NCBI GenBank assembly: GCA_023406985.1
Contig: JAEXTK010000131.1
Coordinates: forward strand, 1-16,845
From: Spirochaetota bacterium
Lineage (GTDB): Bacteria; Spirochaetota; Spirochaetia; Treponematales; Breznakiellaceae
DNA: 16,845 nucleotides
Reading direction: 5' to 3'
Shown: positions 6,026 through 12,389 of the stretch, piece by piece
Layout of the letters: every line of letters begins with the position of its first letter
Position numbering within the stretch: position 1 is the stretch's first letter
Made by a program: the position numbers and the translations under genes
The notes under the pieces: model-generated
What the model saw: only the letters and a program-made list of their open reading frames with translations
Told to the model about the DNA's origin: nothing
The model's database searches: none

Positions 6026-6929
6026 TACGAGCGTCACCATCGCGGGCATCCATTTCCGGAACCCCGTGATCGCCGCTTCCGGAACCTTCGGCTATGGCAG
6101 CGAATACGCGGAGCTCATCGACATCGCCGCGCTCGGGGGCATCTGCACCAAGGGGCTCACCGTGGAACCGCGGCCCGGGAACGGCGGAATCCGGCTTCAC
6201 GAGACCCCTTCAGGGCTCATGAACTCTATCGGGCTCGAGAATCCGGGGATCGCCGCCTTCATCCAAAGGGAACTGCCTGCGCTCCGCAAGCTCGGCCCGG
6301 CCGTCATCGCCAATCTATCAGGCTCAACGGTGGAAGATTACTGCGTGGGGACAGAGCTGCTCTCGGAAAGCGCGGTCGACATGATCGAGCTGAATATTTC
6401 TTGTCCGAACGTGAAAGCGGGAGGCATGGCCTTCGGGCTCTGTCCCCCGGATGCCGCCGCCGTAGTAAGCGCGGTCCGAAAACGCGCCCAAAAACCTGTC
6501 GTGGTGAAGCTTTCGCCGAACGCGCCGAGCGTTACGGACGTCGCGCGAGCCTGCGAAGATGCAGGGGCGGATGCTCTGTCCCTCGTGAACACCTTCCAGG
6601 CCCTCGCGATCGATGTTCGGAGGCGACGTCCGGTCTTCGATCACGTCACCGCAGGTCTCTCCGGCCCCGCCATCAAGCCGCTCGCGCTCCGTATGGTCTG
6701 GGAAGTGTGCGAGGCGGTATCGGTTCCGGTCATCGGGATGGGAGGCATCGCCACTCCGGAGGATGCGCTGGAGTTCCTGATGGCTGGGGCCGTGGCGATC
6801 CAGGTCGGAACGGCGACCTTTTGCAGGCCAAGCGCGATGGGCGAAATTATCGAGGGAGTCGAATCGTTTATGAGAGCTAACGGCATCGCGACGATAGGCG
6901 AACTCAATCTACGCGGGGGCGAAAAATGA
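6018..6929 (+). CDS. pyrD: Dihydroorotate dehydrogenase catalytic subunit PyrD (class 1B)
   Basis: FMN enzyme that oxidises dihydroorotate to orotate; pairing with PyrK makes it the NAD-dependent class 1B form. Motifs are NPVIAASGTFGYG (15-27), CTKGLT (43-48), LNISCPN with catalytic C129, VVVKLSPN with K164, NT at 191-192, and MGGI with VGTATF toward the C terminus. The 303-residue length is normal. It overlaps pyrK by 8 bases and pyrE by 4 (ATGA). Three motif copies replace native residues with no length change: GTEL at 111-114, LCP at 141-143 and ALSL at 186-189. The third fits the family's own ADAISLINT pattern. Confidence 0.97.
   Translation: MIDTSVTIAGIHFRNPVIAASGTFGYGSEYAELIDIAALGGICTKGLTVEPRPGNGGIRLHETPSGLMNSIGLENPGIAAFIQRELPALRKLGPAVIANLSGSTVEDYCVGTELLSESAVDMIELNISCPNVKAGGMAFGLCPPDAAAVVSAVRKRAQKPVVVKLSPNAPSVTDVARACEDAGADALSLVNTFQALAIDVRRRRPVFDHVTAGLSGPAIKPLALRMVWEVCEAVSVPVIGMGGIATPEDALEFLMAGAVAIQVGTATFCRPSAMGEIIEGVESFMRANGIATIGELNLRGGEK
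6348..6358 (+). repeat. Motif copy in pyrD (GTEL, residues 111-114)
   Basis: GGGACAGAGCT with one more G before it. It replaces a helix segment before the LNISCPN strand. Confidence 0.8.
6437..6446 (-). repeat. Motif copy in pyrD (LCP, residues 141-143), 10-base core
   Basis: GCTCTGTCCC followed by CC. It takes the place of the usual TDP in the FGTDP-like turn after the active-site loop. This is the only copy read in this frame. Confidence 0.7.
6573..6582 (-). repeat. Motif copy in pyrD (ALSL, residues 186-189), 10-base core
   Basis: GCTCTGTCCC followed by TC. The encoded residues agree with the conserved ADAISL strand, so this copy costs nothing to the protein. Confidence 0.65.
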
Positions 6930-7516
6930 AGGATACGATCAGGCTACTTCGGGAGTCCGGCGCGATGTTGGAAGGGCACTTTCTGCTGTCGTCCGGGAGG
7001 CATTCCGACCGTTATTTCCAGTGTGCGCGCCTCCTTCAATACCCCGACCGGGCTGCGGAGGCGCTTTCCGCCGTCGTGTCGAGCATCGCGGCCGACATCG
7101 CGAAGGGCAAGCTCGTCGTGGACGCGATCGTGGGACCGGCCATGGGAGGCATCATCGTAGCCTACGAACTCGGCCGCCAACTGAAGGTTCCCGCCTTCTT
7201 CACCGAACGCGACGATTTAGGCGCGATGAGTCTCCGCCGGGGCTTCGAGGTGACCGAGGGACAGAGCATCCTGATCGCCGAGGACGTCGTGACGACCGGC
7301 AAGTCTTCCCTGGAAAGCGCCCGGGTGCTGGAAGCTGCAGGAGCCAAGGTGGTGGCCATCGCGTGCGTCGTCGACCGGAGAGCGGCGGGAGTCGAGGTAT
7401 CCTGGCCCTTGTATGCGGCGGCGAAGGTGGACGTCGCGAACTGGGAGGCCACGAATTGCGCGCTCTGCAAAGAAGGACTGCCGGTGGTCAAACCTGGATC
7501 GAGGAAGGTCTTCTAG
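6926..7516 (+). CDS. pyrE: Orotate phosphoribosyltransferase PyrE
   Basis: Transfers ribose phosphate from PRPP to orotate, forming OMP. The N terminus has GHFLLSSGRHSDRYFQCARL (17-36), as in the bacterial subfamily with a longer C terminus. The PRPP-binding motif ILIAEDVVTTGKSS is at 115-128, and GPAMGGIIVAYELGR (70-84) precedes it. The C terminus ends with a CALCKEGLPVVKPGS segment typical of that subfamily. The 196-residue length is normal. ATG overlaps the pyrD stop as ATGA. It is the last pyr gene; no terminator separates it from the MFS-HEAT gene 16 bases later, so some read-through is likely. Confidence 0.96.
   Translation: MKDTIRLLRESGAMLEGHFLLSSGRHSDRYFQCARLLQYPDRAAEALSAVVSSIAADIAKGKLVVDAIVGPAMGGIIVAYELGRQLKVPAFFTERDDLGAMSLRRGFEVTEGQSILIAEDVVTTGKSSLESARVLEAAGAKVVAIACVVDRRAAGVEVSWPLYAAAKVDVANWEATNCALCKEGLPVVKPGSRKVF
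7258..7267 (+). repeat. Motif copy in pyrE (EGQS, residues 111-114), 10-base core
   Basis: GGGACAGAGC preceded by GA and followed by AT. It directly precedes the PRPP-binding strand, where the family commonly has a KGK/EGK turn. It is the only copy read in this frame. Confidence 0.7.
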
Positions 7517-7518
7517 GA

Positions 7519-7524
7519 TAGTAT
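7519..7524 (+). promoter_or_regulatory. Putative -10 element of the MFS-HEAT gene
   Basis: TAGTAT ends 8 bases before the ATG at 7533. The best -35 candidate (TGGATC at 7495-7500) is weak. With no Shine-Dalgarno at a normal distance, this suggests a leaderless start. Confidence 0.3.
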
Positions 7525-7532
7525 TCGCCTCT

Positions 7533-9899
7533 ATGGCGGACCCGGCGATAAAGAAACTCACCGCGGGACAACTCGGTACGGCGATGCGGCTCAACGTACT
7601 GACCGGTTGCCTCGCGACCGTTTGGCAAATCGTTTGTTCGATTCAGCCAATTTTCAATGTCTTTATCAACAATGAATTGGGCGCCTCAGCTTCCACGCTG
7701 GGCGCCCTCGTCGGCCTGCTCCAACTTTCCGCCCTGTGGCAGCTCGCTTCGATCTTCATCTATGGGTACGCACCGCGCAAGAAGCCATTCTTCGTCGCGG
7801 CCCATCTCATCCATCGCCTTCTCAGCCTGGCGATCGCGGCGGGCGCCTTCGTGGCAGCGGCCAAGGGAGATCGCTCGTGGGGTATCCGCGCGATCATGAT
7901 CGCGCTGCCGTTCTCTTGGATATTCATGAACGCGAGCGCGGCAGGCTGGTGGAGCTGGGTCGCCGATATCTTCCCCGAGAAGATCCGGGGGACCTTCTTC
8001 CTAAAGCGCTCTTCGATCATCAACGTGGTGAACGTCGTTTGGTTCTTCCTCGCCAGCATGTTCCTCGACTTCTTCGAGGGGCCTGCCAGATTTTGGACCT
8101 ATGGGGCGATATTCGCCGTGGGCGCGATTTCCGGGATCGTCGACATCGTCCTCAACATCTTCATTCCCGAGCCGGAACCGACCGAACGCGTCCAATTCGT
8201 GCCGAAGGATGCCATCGAGCCGCTCAAGAACCCGAACTTCATACGCTTTTCGATCGCGGCCGGCGTCGCCACCTTTTCCATCAACCTCATCGCTCCGTTC
8301 CAAGCTCCCTTCGTGGTGGCGCCCGATCGAGTGGGCGCGCCGAACACGTGGCTCGGCATCATGTACGTGATTTCCCAGCTCACGTGGGTACTCGTCGCCC
8401 CCTTTTGGGGCGCGATCATGGATAAATGGGGGCGCAAACCGGTCGTGGTGCTCGGCTGCATGTTCACCTTGAGCTGGGTCGGCTATTTTTTCCTGACCCC
8501 GCGAACCTACGTCTATCTGCTGCCGCTCATCTCCATAGGCGTCGGGCTCCTTTCTCCTGCCTTCTGGGAAGGCATTAACCAGATGATGCTTTCGCTCTCG
8601 CCGAACAAGAATCGCATCGCGTTCGTCGCCTGGTACATGACGATCGTGGGGGTGGTGTCGGCGGGGGGATCGGTAGTCGGAGGTTTCCTCCTCGATGCTC
8701 TGTCCCCCGTGGAACTTCGCCTGGGACCGTTCCTCTTCGTGAATTTCCATTTCGTGCAATTGCTCTCCATCGTCATGGTGGTTCTCTCGGCCCTGGTCAT
8801 ATCCAAAATCAGAGAGGGACGCGAGCGGCCCATCGGGTTCGTCGTGGGGCGAGTCGCGAACGTCGGCATAATTCGGACCTATGCCTACCTCGATGACTTG
8901 GCCACATCGGCCGACCCGAGCCGAGCGGAACAAGCCCTCCGCTCCATCGAAGCGGAAACAGGCGATCTCGCCCTGGATGAGATTCTCGCGCGCCTCGATG
9001 ATTCATACCCGGAAATTCGAGAAGAAGCGGCCCGCGCGCTTGGACGTATCGGATCGCCGCTCGCCGAAGCCGCCCTCGTCGAACGACTCCAAGATCAAAG
9101 TTCCACCTTGCGGATTGCCGCGGCGCGGGCTCTCGGCAAAATCAGGGATCTTCGTGCGGTCGAACCGCTCGCCGACGCGTTAAAGAGCGCGAAGTCTGAA
9201 GAACTCCAAGAGGCCTGCGTGCAAGCCCTCGGCGATATCGGTGGGGACAGAGCTGCGGAGGAAATACTCGCTTTCTACCGCCGCACGCCATCGGATCGCT
9301 TGCGGGCAAGCGCAAGCGACGCGGCAAGTCGCCTAGGAGTCTTCGAGGCGGCGCGGGATACCTTCCCCCGCTTGGTCGAGGCACGAACGCAGGGCCTGAG
9401 GAGGCAATACGCCATCGCGCTGGGGAACATGATCGGACTACCCGGGGAGTTTTATCGCTACGTCTCGGGTTCCGAATCAGGTAAGGCCGAACGGGTCGCC
9501 AAAATGTTCGGGCGCCTCCAAATCAACCTACGATTCGCCTTGCGTCGTCTCGCAGGATCAAGCGGGTCCGCCCGGATGAAACGGGAGCAGATTAATCCCG
9601 CGCCGCTCGTCCGCTCTATCCAGGAAAAGATGGAGAGCGGACGCGAGGGGGAAGCGTTGCGTGACATCCTCAGTCATGCTGAGGCCCTTCTGGCAGAAAT
9701 CTTGGGATACCAGACGGCCGGGGAAGAACTCATCACGCTGGCCTTCAGGATCGACCAAAAACTCGGGGCATTCACCTGGCTTCTCGCGGAGATTCATGCG
9801 CGTCTTGAAAGCGACGACGGTTTCAAGCACTCGAAGGACCCGGCCGAGGTCCAAAGGCTCCTTGTCCTCCTCGTCGCCTATTACTTGGCCTCGGCCTAA
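7533..9899 (+). CDS. MFS-type transporter fused to C-terminal HEAT repeats
   Basis: A 788-residue protein of two parts. Residues ~17-435 contain about twelve hydrophobic segments in MFS style, with the loop motif GAIMDKWGRKPVVVLG near 290-305, so this half is an inner-membrane transporter of unknown substrate. Residues ~460-600 are helical pairs such as EIREEAARALGRIG and TLRIAAARALGKIR, i.e. about four HEAT (PBS-lyase-type) repeats, presumably cytoplasmic. The last ~190 residues look helical and unassigned. I chose the ATG at 7533 because upstream residues are a shadow of pyrE. The position after pyrE could hint at nucleobase transport, but nothing in the sequence shows a substrate. Two motif copies lie in it. 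It ends 13 bases before the convergent xdhC-like gene. Confidence 0.85.
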   Translation: MADPAIKKLTAGQLGTAMRLNVLTGCLATVWQIVCSIQPIFNVFINNELGASASTLGALVGLLQLSALWQLASIFIYGYAPRKKPFFVAAHLIHRLLSLAIAAGAFVAAAKGDRSWGIRAIMIALPFSWIFMNASAAGWWSWVADIFPEKIRGTFFLKRSSIINVVNVVWFFLASMFLDFFEGPARFWTYGAIFAVGAISGIVDIVLNIFIPEPEPTERVQFVPKDAIEPLKNPNFIRFSIAAGVATFSINLIAPFQAPFVVAPDRVGAPNTWLGIMYVISQLTWVLVAPFWGAIMDKWGRKPVVVLGCMFTLSWVGYFFLTPRTYVYLLPLISIGVGLLSPAFWEGINQMMLSLSPNKNRIAFVAWYMTIVGVVSAGGSVVGGFLLDALSPVELRLGPFLFVNFHFVQLLSIVMVVLSALVISKIREGRERPIGFVVGRVANVGIIRTYAYLDDLATSADPSRAEQALRSIEAETGDLALDEILARLDDSYPEIREEAARALGRIGSPLAEAALVERLQDQSSTLRIAAARALGKIRDLRAVEPLADALKSAKSEELQEACVQALGDIGGDRAAEEILAFYRRTPSDRLRASASDAASRLGVFEAARDTFPRLVEARTQGLRRQYAIALGNMIGLPGEFYRYVSGSESGKAERVAKMFGRLQINLRFALRRLAGSSGSARMKREQINPAPLVRSIQEKMESGREGEALRDILSHAEALLAEILGYQTAGEELITLAFRIDQKLGAFTWLLAEIHARLESDDGFKHSKDPAEVQRLLVLLVAYYLASA
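8697..8706 (-). repeat. Motif copy in the MFS domain (ALSP, residues 389-392), 10-base core
   Basis: GCTCTGTCCC followed by CC. It lies in a predicted loop between two membrane helices (LLDALSPVEL). Confidence 0.7.
9244..9254 (+). repeat. Motif copy in the HEAT region (GDRA, residues 571-574)
   Basis: GGGACAGAGCT with one more G before it. It lies at the turn between two HEAT repeats (DIGGDRAAEEIL). Confidence 0.8.
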
Positions 9900-9912
9900 C
9901 CTCTCCCGGTAA

Positions 9913-10929
9913 CTACTGCCGCGCTGCATTCCTTCTGACTGAGACGATCTCCGCGAGGATCGCGACGGCCAGCTCGTCCGGAGTCTCAGCGTCGATGGGG
10001 AGGCCGATCGGGGCGTGGAGGCTGTCGATCTTCCCTCGGTCAAAGCCGTCCTGGCTGAGCTGTTCGCGCAGGAGGAGCGCCTTACGCGCGCTCCCGATGA
10101 ACCCGGCGTACCGCCAAGGTTTTTTCATCACCGCGCGTACGCATTCGAGGTCCGTGAGATGCCCGCGCGTGACCATGACGACGTAGGTCGACGAATCGAA
10201 GGGAAATTGGTTTACGATTTCCGTGTACGTGCCGCACAGCGTCCCGATTCCCGGCGGGAACCTGAACGCGGCGGAGAACTCCGCGCGGTCGTCTCCGACC
10301 GTGATCGCGAAATCCAAGCGGGCCGCGTGCCACGCGACGGCCTGCCCGACATAGCCTCCGCCGAGGATGAGGAGCTTCTCGGCCGGGAGCACCGGATCGA
10401 GAAATACGCGCTCCTCTTCGAGCAACACGGCGGTCCCCGTGTCGAGCGCCCGCCCGGCGGCCTGCCGAATCGCCAGGGGGGCGCCGGCGACTCGCTCTTC
10501 ATCGAGCTGGGAGTTGACGACTTCGAGGTCTCCTCGTAGGGTCTTGATGAATAAGACGCGCTGGCCGCACCTCAGTTTCTCAAGCGCCGCACGGTACGGA
10601 CCGCGGTCCGCAATGGGCTCGATGAGCAACCGGCTCGTGCCTCCGCAGATCATATCCTGCCCTTCGATCTTCGTGCCCTGAAATTCCAGCGTGAGCAGGC
10701 TGGATCTCCGGAAAGCTATGGACTCGACCGCCAGGGCACGCGCGCGCGCCTCGCCTTTACCGCCGCCCACCGTCCCCGCGATGATCGCGCCACCGACGTC
10801 GGCTTCACCGCCGCCGATGAGCATCGCAGAGCCGGCATGTCGCGGCGCGGAGCCCTCCACATGAACAACGGTGACGAGCGCGATGTCTCCGTCCGACTCC
10901 GCGATCGCCCGCACGATATCGTAGTTCAT
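9913..10929 (-). CDS. XdhC/CoxI-family protein, molybdenum hydroxylase maturation factor
   Basis: Members bind molybdenum cofactor and help its sulfuration and insertion into xanthine dehydrogenase-type enzymes. The 338 residues comprise an N-terminal XdhC/CoxI domain, with VEGSAPRHAGSAMLI (24-38), GTVGGGKGE (52-60) and MICGG (93-97), and a C-terminal Rossmann domain, with LLILGGGYVGQAVAW (186-200), YVVMVTRGH (249-257) and the family tail GLPIDAETPDELAVAILAEI (309-328). ATG at 10929 has AAAGGAG about 12 bases upstream and a perfect TATAAT on its strand further up. No xanthine dehydrogenase or other hydroxylase subunit is next to it here, so the client enzyme is elsewhere. It contains no motif copies. 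Confidence 0.9.
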   Translation of the reverse strand: MNYDIVRAIAESDGDIALVTVVHVEGSAPRHAGSAMLIGGGEADVGGAIIAGTVGGGKGEARARALAVESIAFRRSSLLTLEFQGTKIEGQDMICGGTSRLLIEPIADRGPYRAALEKLRCGQRVLFIKTLRGDLEVVNSQLDEERVAGAPLAIRQAAGRALDTGTAVLLEEERVFLDPVLPAEKLLILGGGYVGQAVAWHAARLDFAITVGDDRAEFSAAFRFPPGIGTLCGTYTEIVNQFPFDSSTYVVMVTRGHLTDLECVRAVMKKPWRYAGFIGSARKALLLREQLSQDGFDRGKIDSLHAPIGLPIDAETPDELAVAILAEIVSVRRNAARQ

Positions 10930-10955
10930 CTGCTTCGATTTCTCCTTTCGTCGCC

Positions 10956-10961
10956 ATTATA
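10956..10961 (-). promoter_or_regulatory. -10 element of the xdhC-like gene
   Basis: A perfect TATAAT on the minus strand (ATTATA on the plus strand), 26 bases before the ATG. No good -35 is seen at 16-18 bases; that stretch is occupied by a GC-rich hairpin. Confidence 0.5.
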
Positions 10962-10971
10962 GTGCGGACTG

Positions 10972-11008
10972 GCGGCGGGTGGCGGGATAACCCCACCGCC
11001 GCGTTTTT
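10972..11008 (+). terminator. GC-rich hairpin followed by T5, possible plus-strand terminator
   Basis: An imperfect stem with bulges pairs about 10972-10986 with 10991-11003 around an ATAA loop and is followed by five T (11004-11008). Read on the plus strand it resembles an intrinsic terminator. It would be the first one after the pyr/MFS genes, although it lies beyond the whole antisense xdhC-like gene. It also sits just 3' of the transposase gene, where a REP-type palindrome might be expected. Which explanation holds cannot be decided from this window. Confidence 0.4.
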
Positions 11009-11041
11009 CAGGCGGTCCTAAATGCGGTTTGTTTCTTCACG

Positions 11042-11593
11042 CTATGTACCGGATCGTCCTGCGGCAAAACGGGGGCGCGGAAGCATCAAAATGCGGTGAG
11101 CGGGGAGCGGCAAGGCGCCCCAATCGGGAAGCGGATCGACAAGGTCCCGACAACCGCGCCGATGATGGCTGAGCCCGCCGAACATCCATGCCCAAGGCGC
11201 TCCCACGAGTTGGGCCCTAACGGGATTCTCATCGATATAAGAGAAAACCTGGAGGTATTCCCGCAGACCGGCGATGATGCGAGAATAGAAGCGTTCCCCC
11301 CAGACATGCCCTGATAATCCTCGTCGGCAGTTATAGGTCATCGCGAAGACGCTCATGATCCATTGCATGATCCGGGAAAGATTTTGCCCTTTGAGTGGTT
11401 GGATCACGAGATGATAGTGATTACCCATCACGCAAAAGTTCTCGATTCGAAAGCGGTATCTCGATTTCGCTTTCTTCACGACATCGATGAATAAGGCCTT
11501 CATTTGCGCGTCTTGCAGGCTCATCTCCCGACGATTAATCCGCGCTCCGACGTGGTAACGCGCTCCGTCCCGGAGCATGCGTGGCTTTCTCAT
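11042..11593 (-). CDS. Y1-type (REP-associated/IS200-like) transposase
   Basis: A 183-residue protein of the single-domain HUH endonuclease group. The N terminus MRKPRMLRDGARYHV is typical of REP-associated transposases. The metal-binding HUH motif is MGNHYHLVIQP, with H59 and H61. Further conserved features are YNCRRGLSGHVWGERF (87-102) and FSYIDENPVRAQLV (117-130), both family hallmarks; candidate nucleophile tyrosines include Y112 and Y119. The domain looks complete and unbroken. It stands alone, without TnpB or clear terminal repeats, as expected of domesticated RAYT genes that act on dispersed short palindromes. The nearest interspersed motif copy is 51 bases upstream of its start codon, but the gene itself has none. 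Activity is unknown. Confidence 0.85.
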   Translation of the reverse strand: MRKPRMLRDGARYHVGARINRREMSLQDAQMKALFIDVVKKAKSRYRFRIENFCVMGNHYHLVIQPLKGQNLSRIMQWIMSVFAMTYNCRRGLSGHVWGERFYSRIIAGLREYLQVFSYIDENPVRAQLVGAPWAWMFGGLSHHRRGCRDLVDPLPDWGALPLPAHRILMLPRPRFAAGRSGT

Positions 11594-11643
11594 GCGTTAA
11601 GTACGGCCTGACGATGCCCCGCGCTTGCATAGGAGTGCTCAAT

Positions 11644-11655
11644 AGCTCTGTCCCC
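11644..11655 (-). repeat. Intergenic motif copy between transposase and HAD genes
   Basis: AGCTCTGTCCCC in the 113-base region between two divergently transcribed genes, just upstream of the putative HAD-gene promoter. Confidence 0.85.
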
Positions 11656-11670
11656 ACGGGGGGAAACGGG

Positions 11671-11699
11671 TCGACTCGCCCCACTTCTTCCGCTACTAT
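11671..11699 (+). promoter_or_regulatory. Putative promoter of the HAD hydrolase gene
   Basis: TCGACT (11671-11676), a 17-base spacer and TACTAT (11694-11699). The -10 ends 7 bases before the ATG, so transcription would begin at or next to the start codon. Confidence 0.45.
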
Positions 11700-11706
11700 T
11701 TCTTAT

Positions 11707-12342
11707 ATGATCAAGTACATCCTTTTTGATCTGGACAATACCCTCTATCCGAGCAGCCTTGGCCTCGACGAGGAGATGGGGGTTCGAATAAGCGAATTTG
11801 TAGCCAAGTTCCTCGGACTCACCCCAGAACAAGCACGAAGAGTCCGTTCCGAACGCGGCGGGCGCTATGGGACGACCTTGGAGTGGCTGATCGCGGAAAA
11901 GGGATTGGAGGACATCGAGGCGTACTACGCGGCAGTCCACCCGGAGGGCGAGGAAGCTCGCTTGGAGCCGGACCCGAAGCTCAAGGAGTTCATTCAAAAC
12001 CTCCCGGTTCCCGCCGCGATCCTTACCAATGCGCCGATGGAACACGCGGAGAGGGTCCTCCGCAAGCTGGAACTCGAAGGTCTCTTCACGCGGATCTTCG
12101 ATATACGATGGAACGGGCTCAAAGGAAAACCGGCGGAATCGGCATTCCGAAGCGTCCTTCAAGAGATCGGCATGAAGAGCGAAGAAGTGTTGTTTTTGGA
12201 TGACCTGCCCTCGTATGTCGAAGGGTTTATACGCATCGGGGGTTACGGCGTACTCTTGGACGAAACCGATACCCACGTCGATTCTACGTATCCGCGCGTA
12301 CGCACCATCTTCGAGATCGCCCAGTACCTACACCGCGGATAG
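11707..12342 (+). CDS. HAD-family hydrolase, probable pyrimidine 5'-nucleotidase
   Basis: The 211 residues have all four HAD motifs: FDLDNTLYP with D8 and D10 (motif I), LTNAP with T107 (motif II), the K139/K141 region in GLKGKPAESAF (motif III) and LFLDDLPSYVEG with D165 and D166 (motif IV). The combination DNTLYP, then a small helical cap with YGTTLEWL, resembles the SDT1-like pyrimidine 5'-nucleotidases, which remove phosphate from UMP or CMP. That assignment is family-level inference; HAD substrates are hard to predict. It would act opposite to the nearby pyr operon. ATG at 11707 is chosen because the HAD motif follows at once; the 42 upstream in-frame residues run through intergenic DNA and the motif copy. 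There is no Shine-Dalgarno. Confidence 0.85.
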   Translation: MIKYILFDLDNTLYPSSLGLDEEMGVRISEFVAKFLGLTPEQARRVRSERGGRYGTTLEWLIAEKGLEDIEAYYAAVHPEGEEARLEPDPKLKEFIQNLPVPAAILTNAPMEHAERVLRKLELEGLFTRIFDIRWNGLKGKPAESAFRSVLQEIGMKSEEVLFLDDLPSYVEGFIRIGGYGVLLDETDTHVDSTYPRVRTIFEIAQYLHRG

Positions 12343-12389
12343 GCACAGAGGCTAATTGACCACATTCGAGTGATACAGCATCCTGGGGT

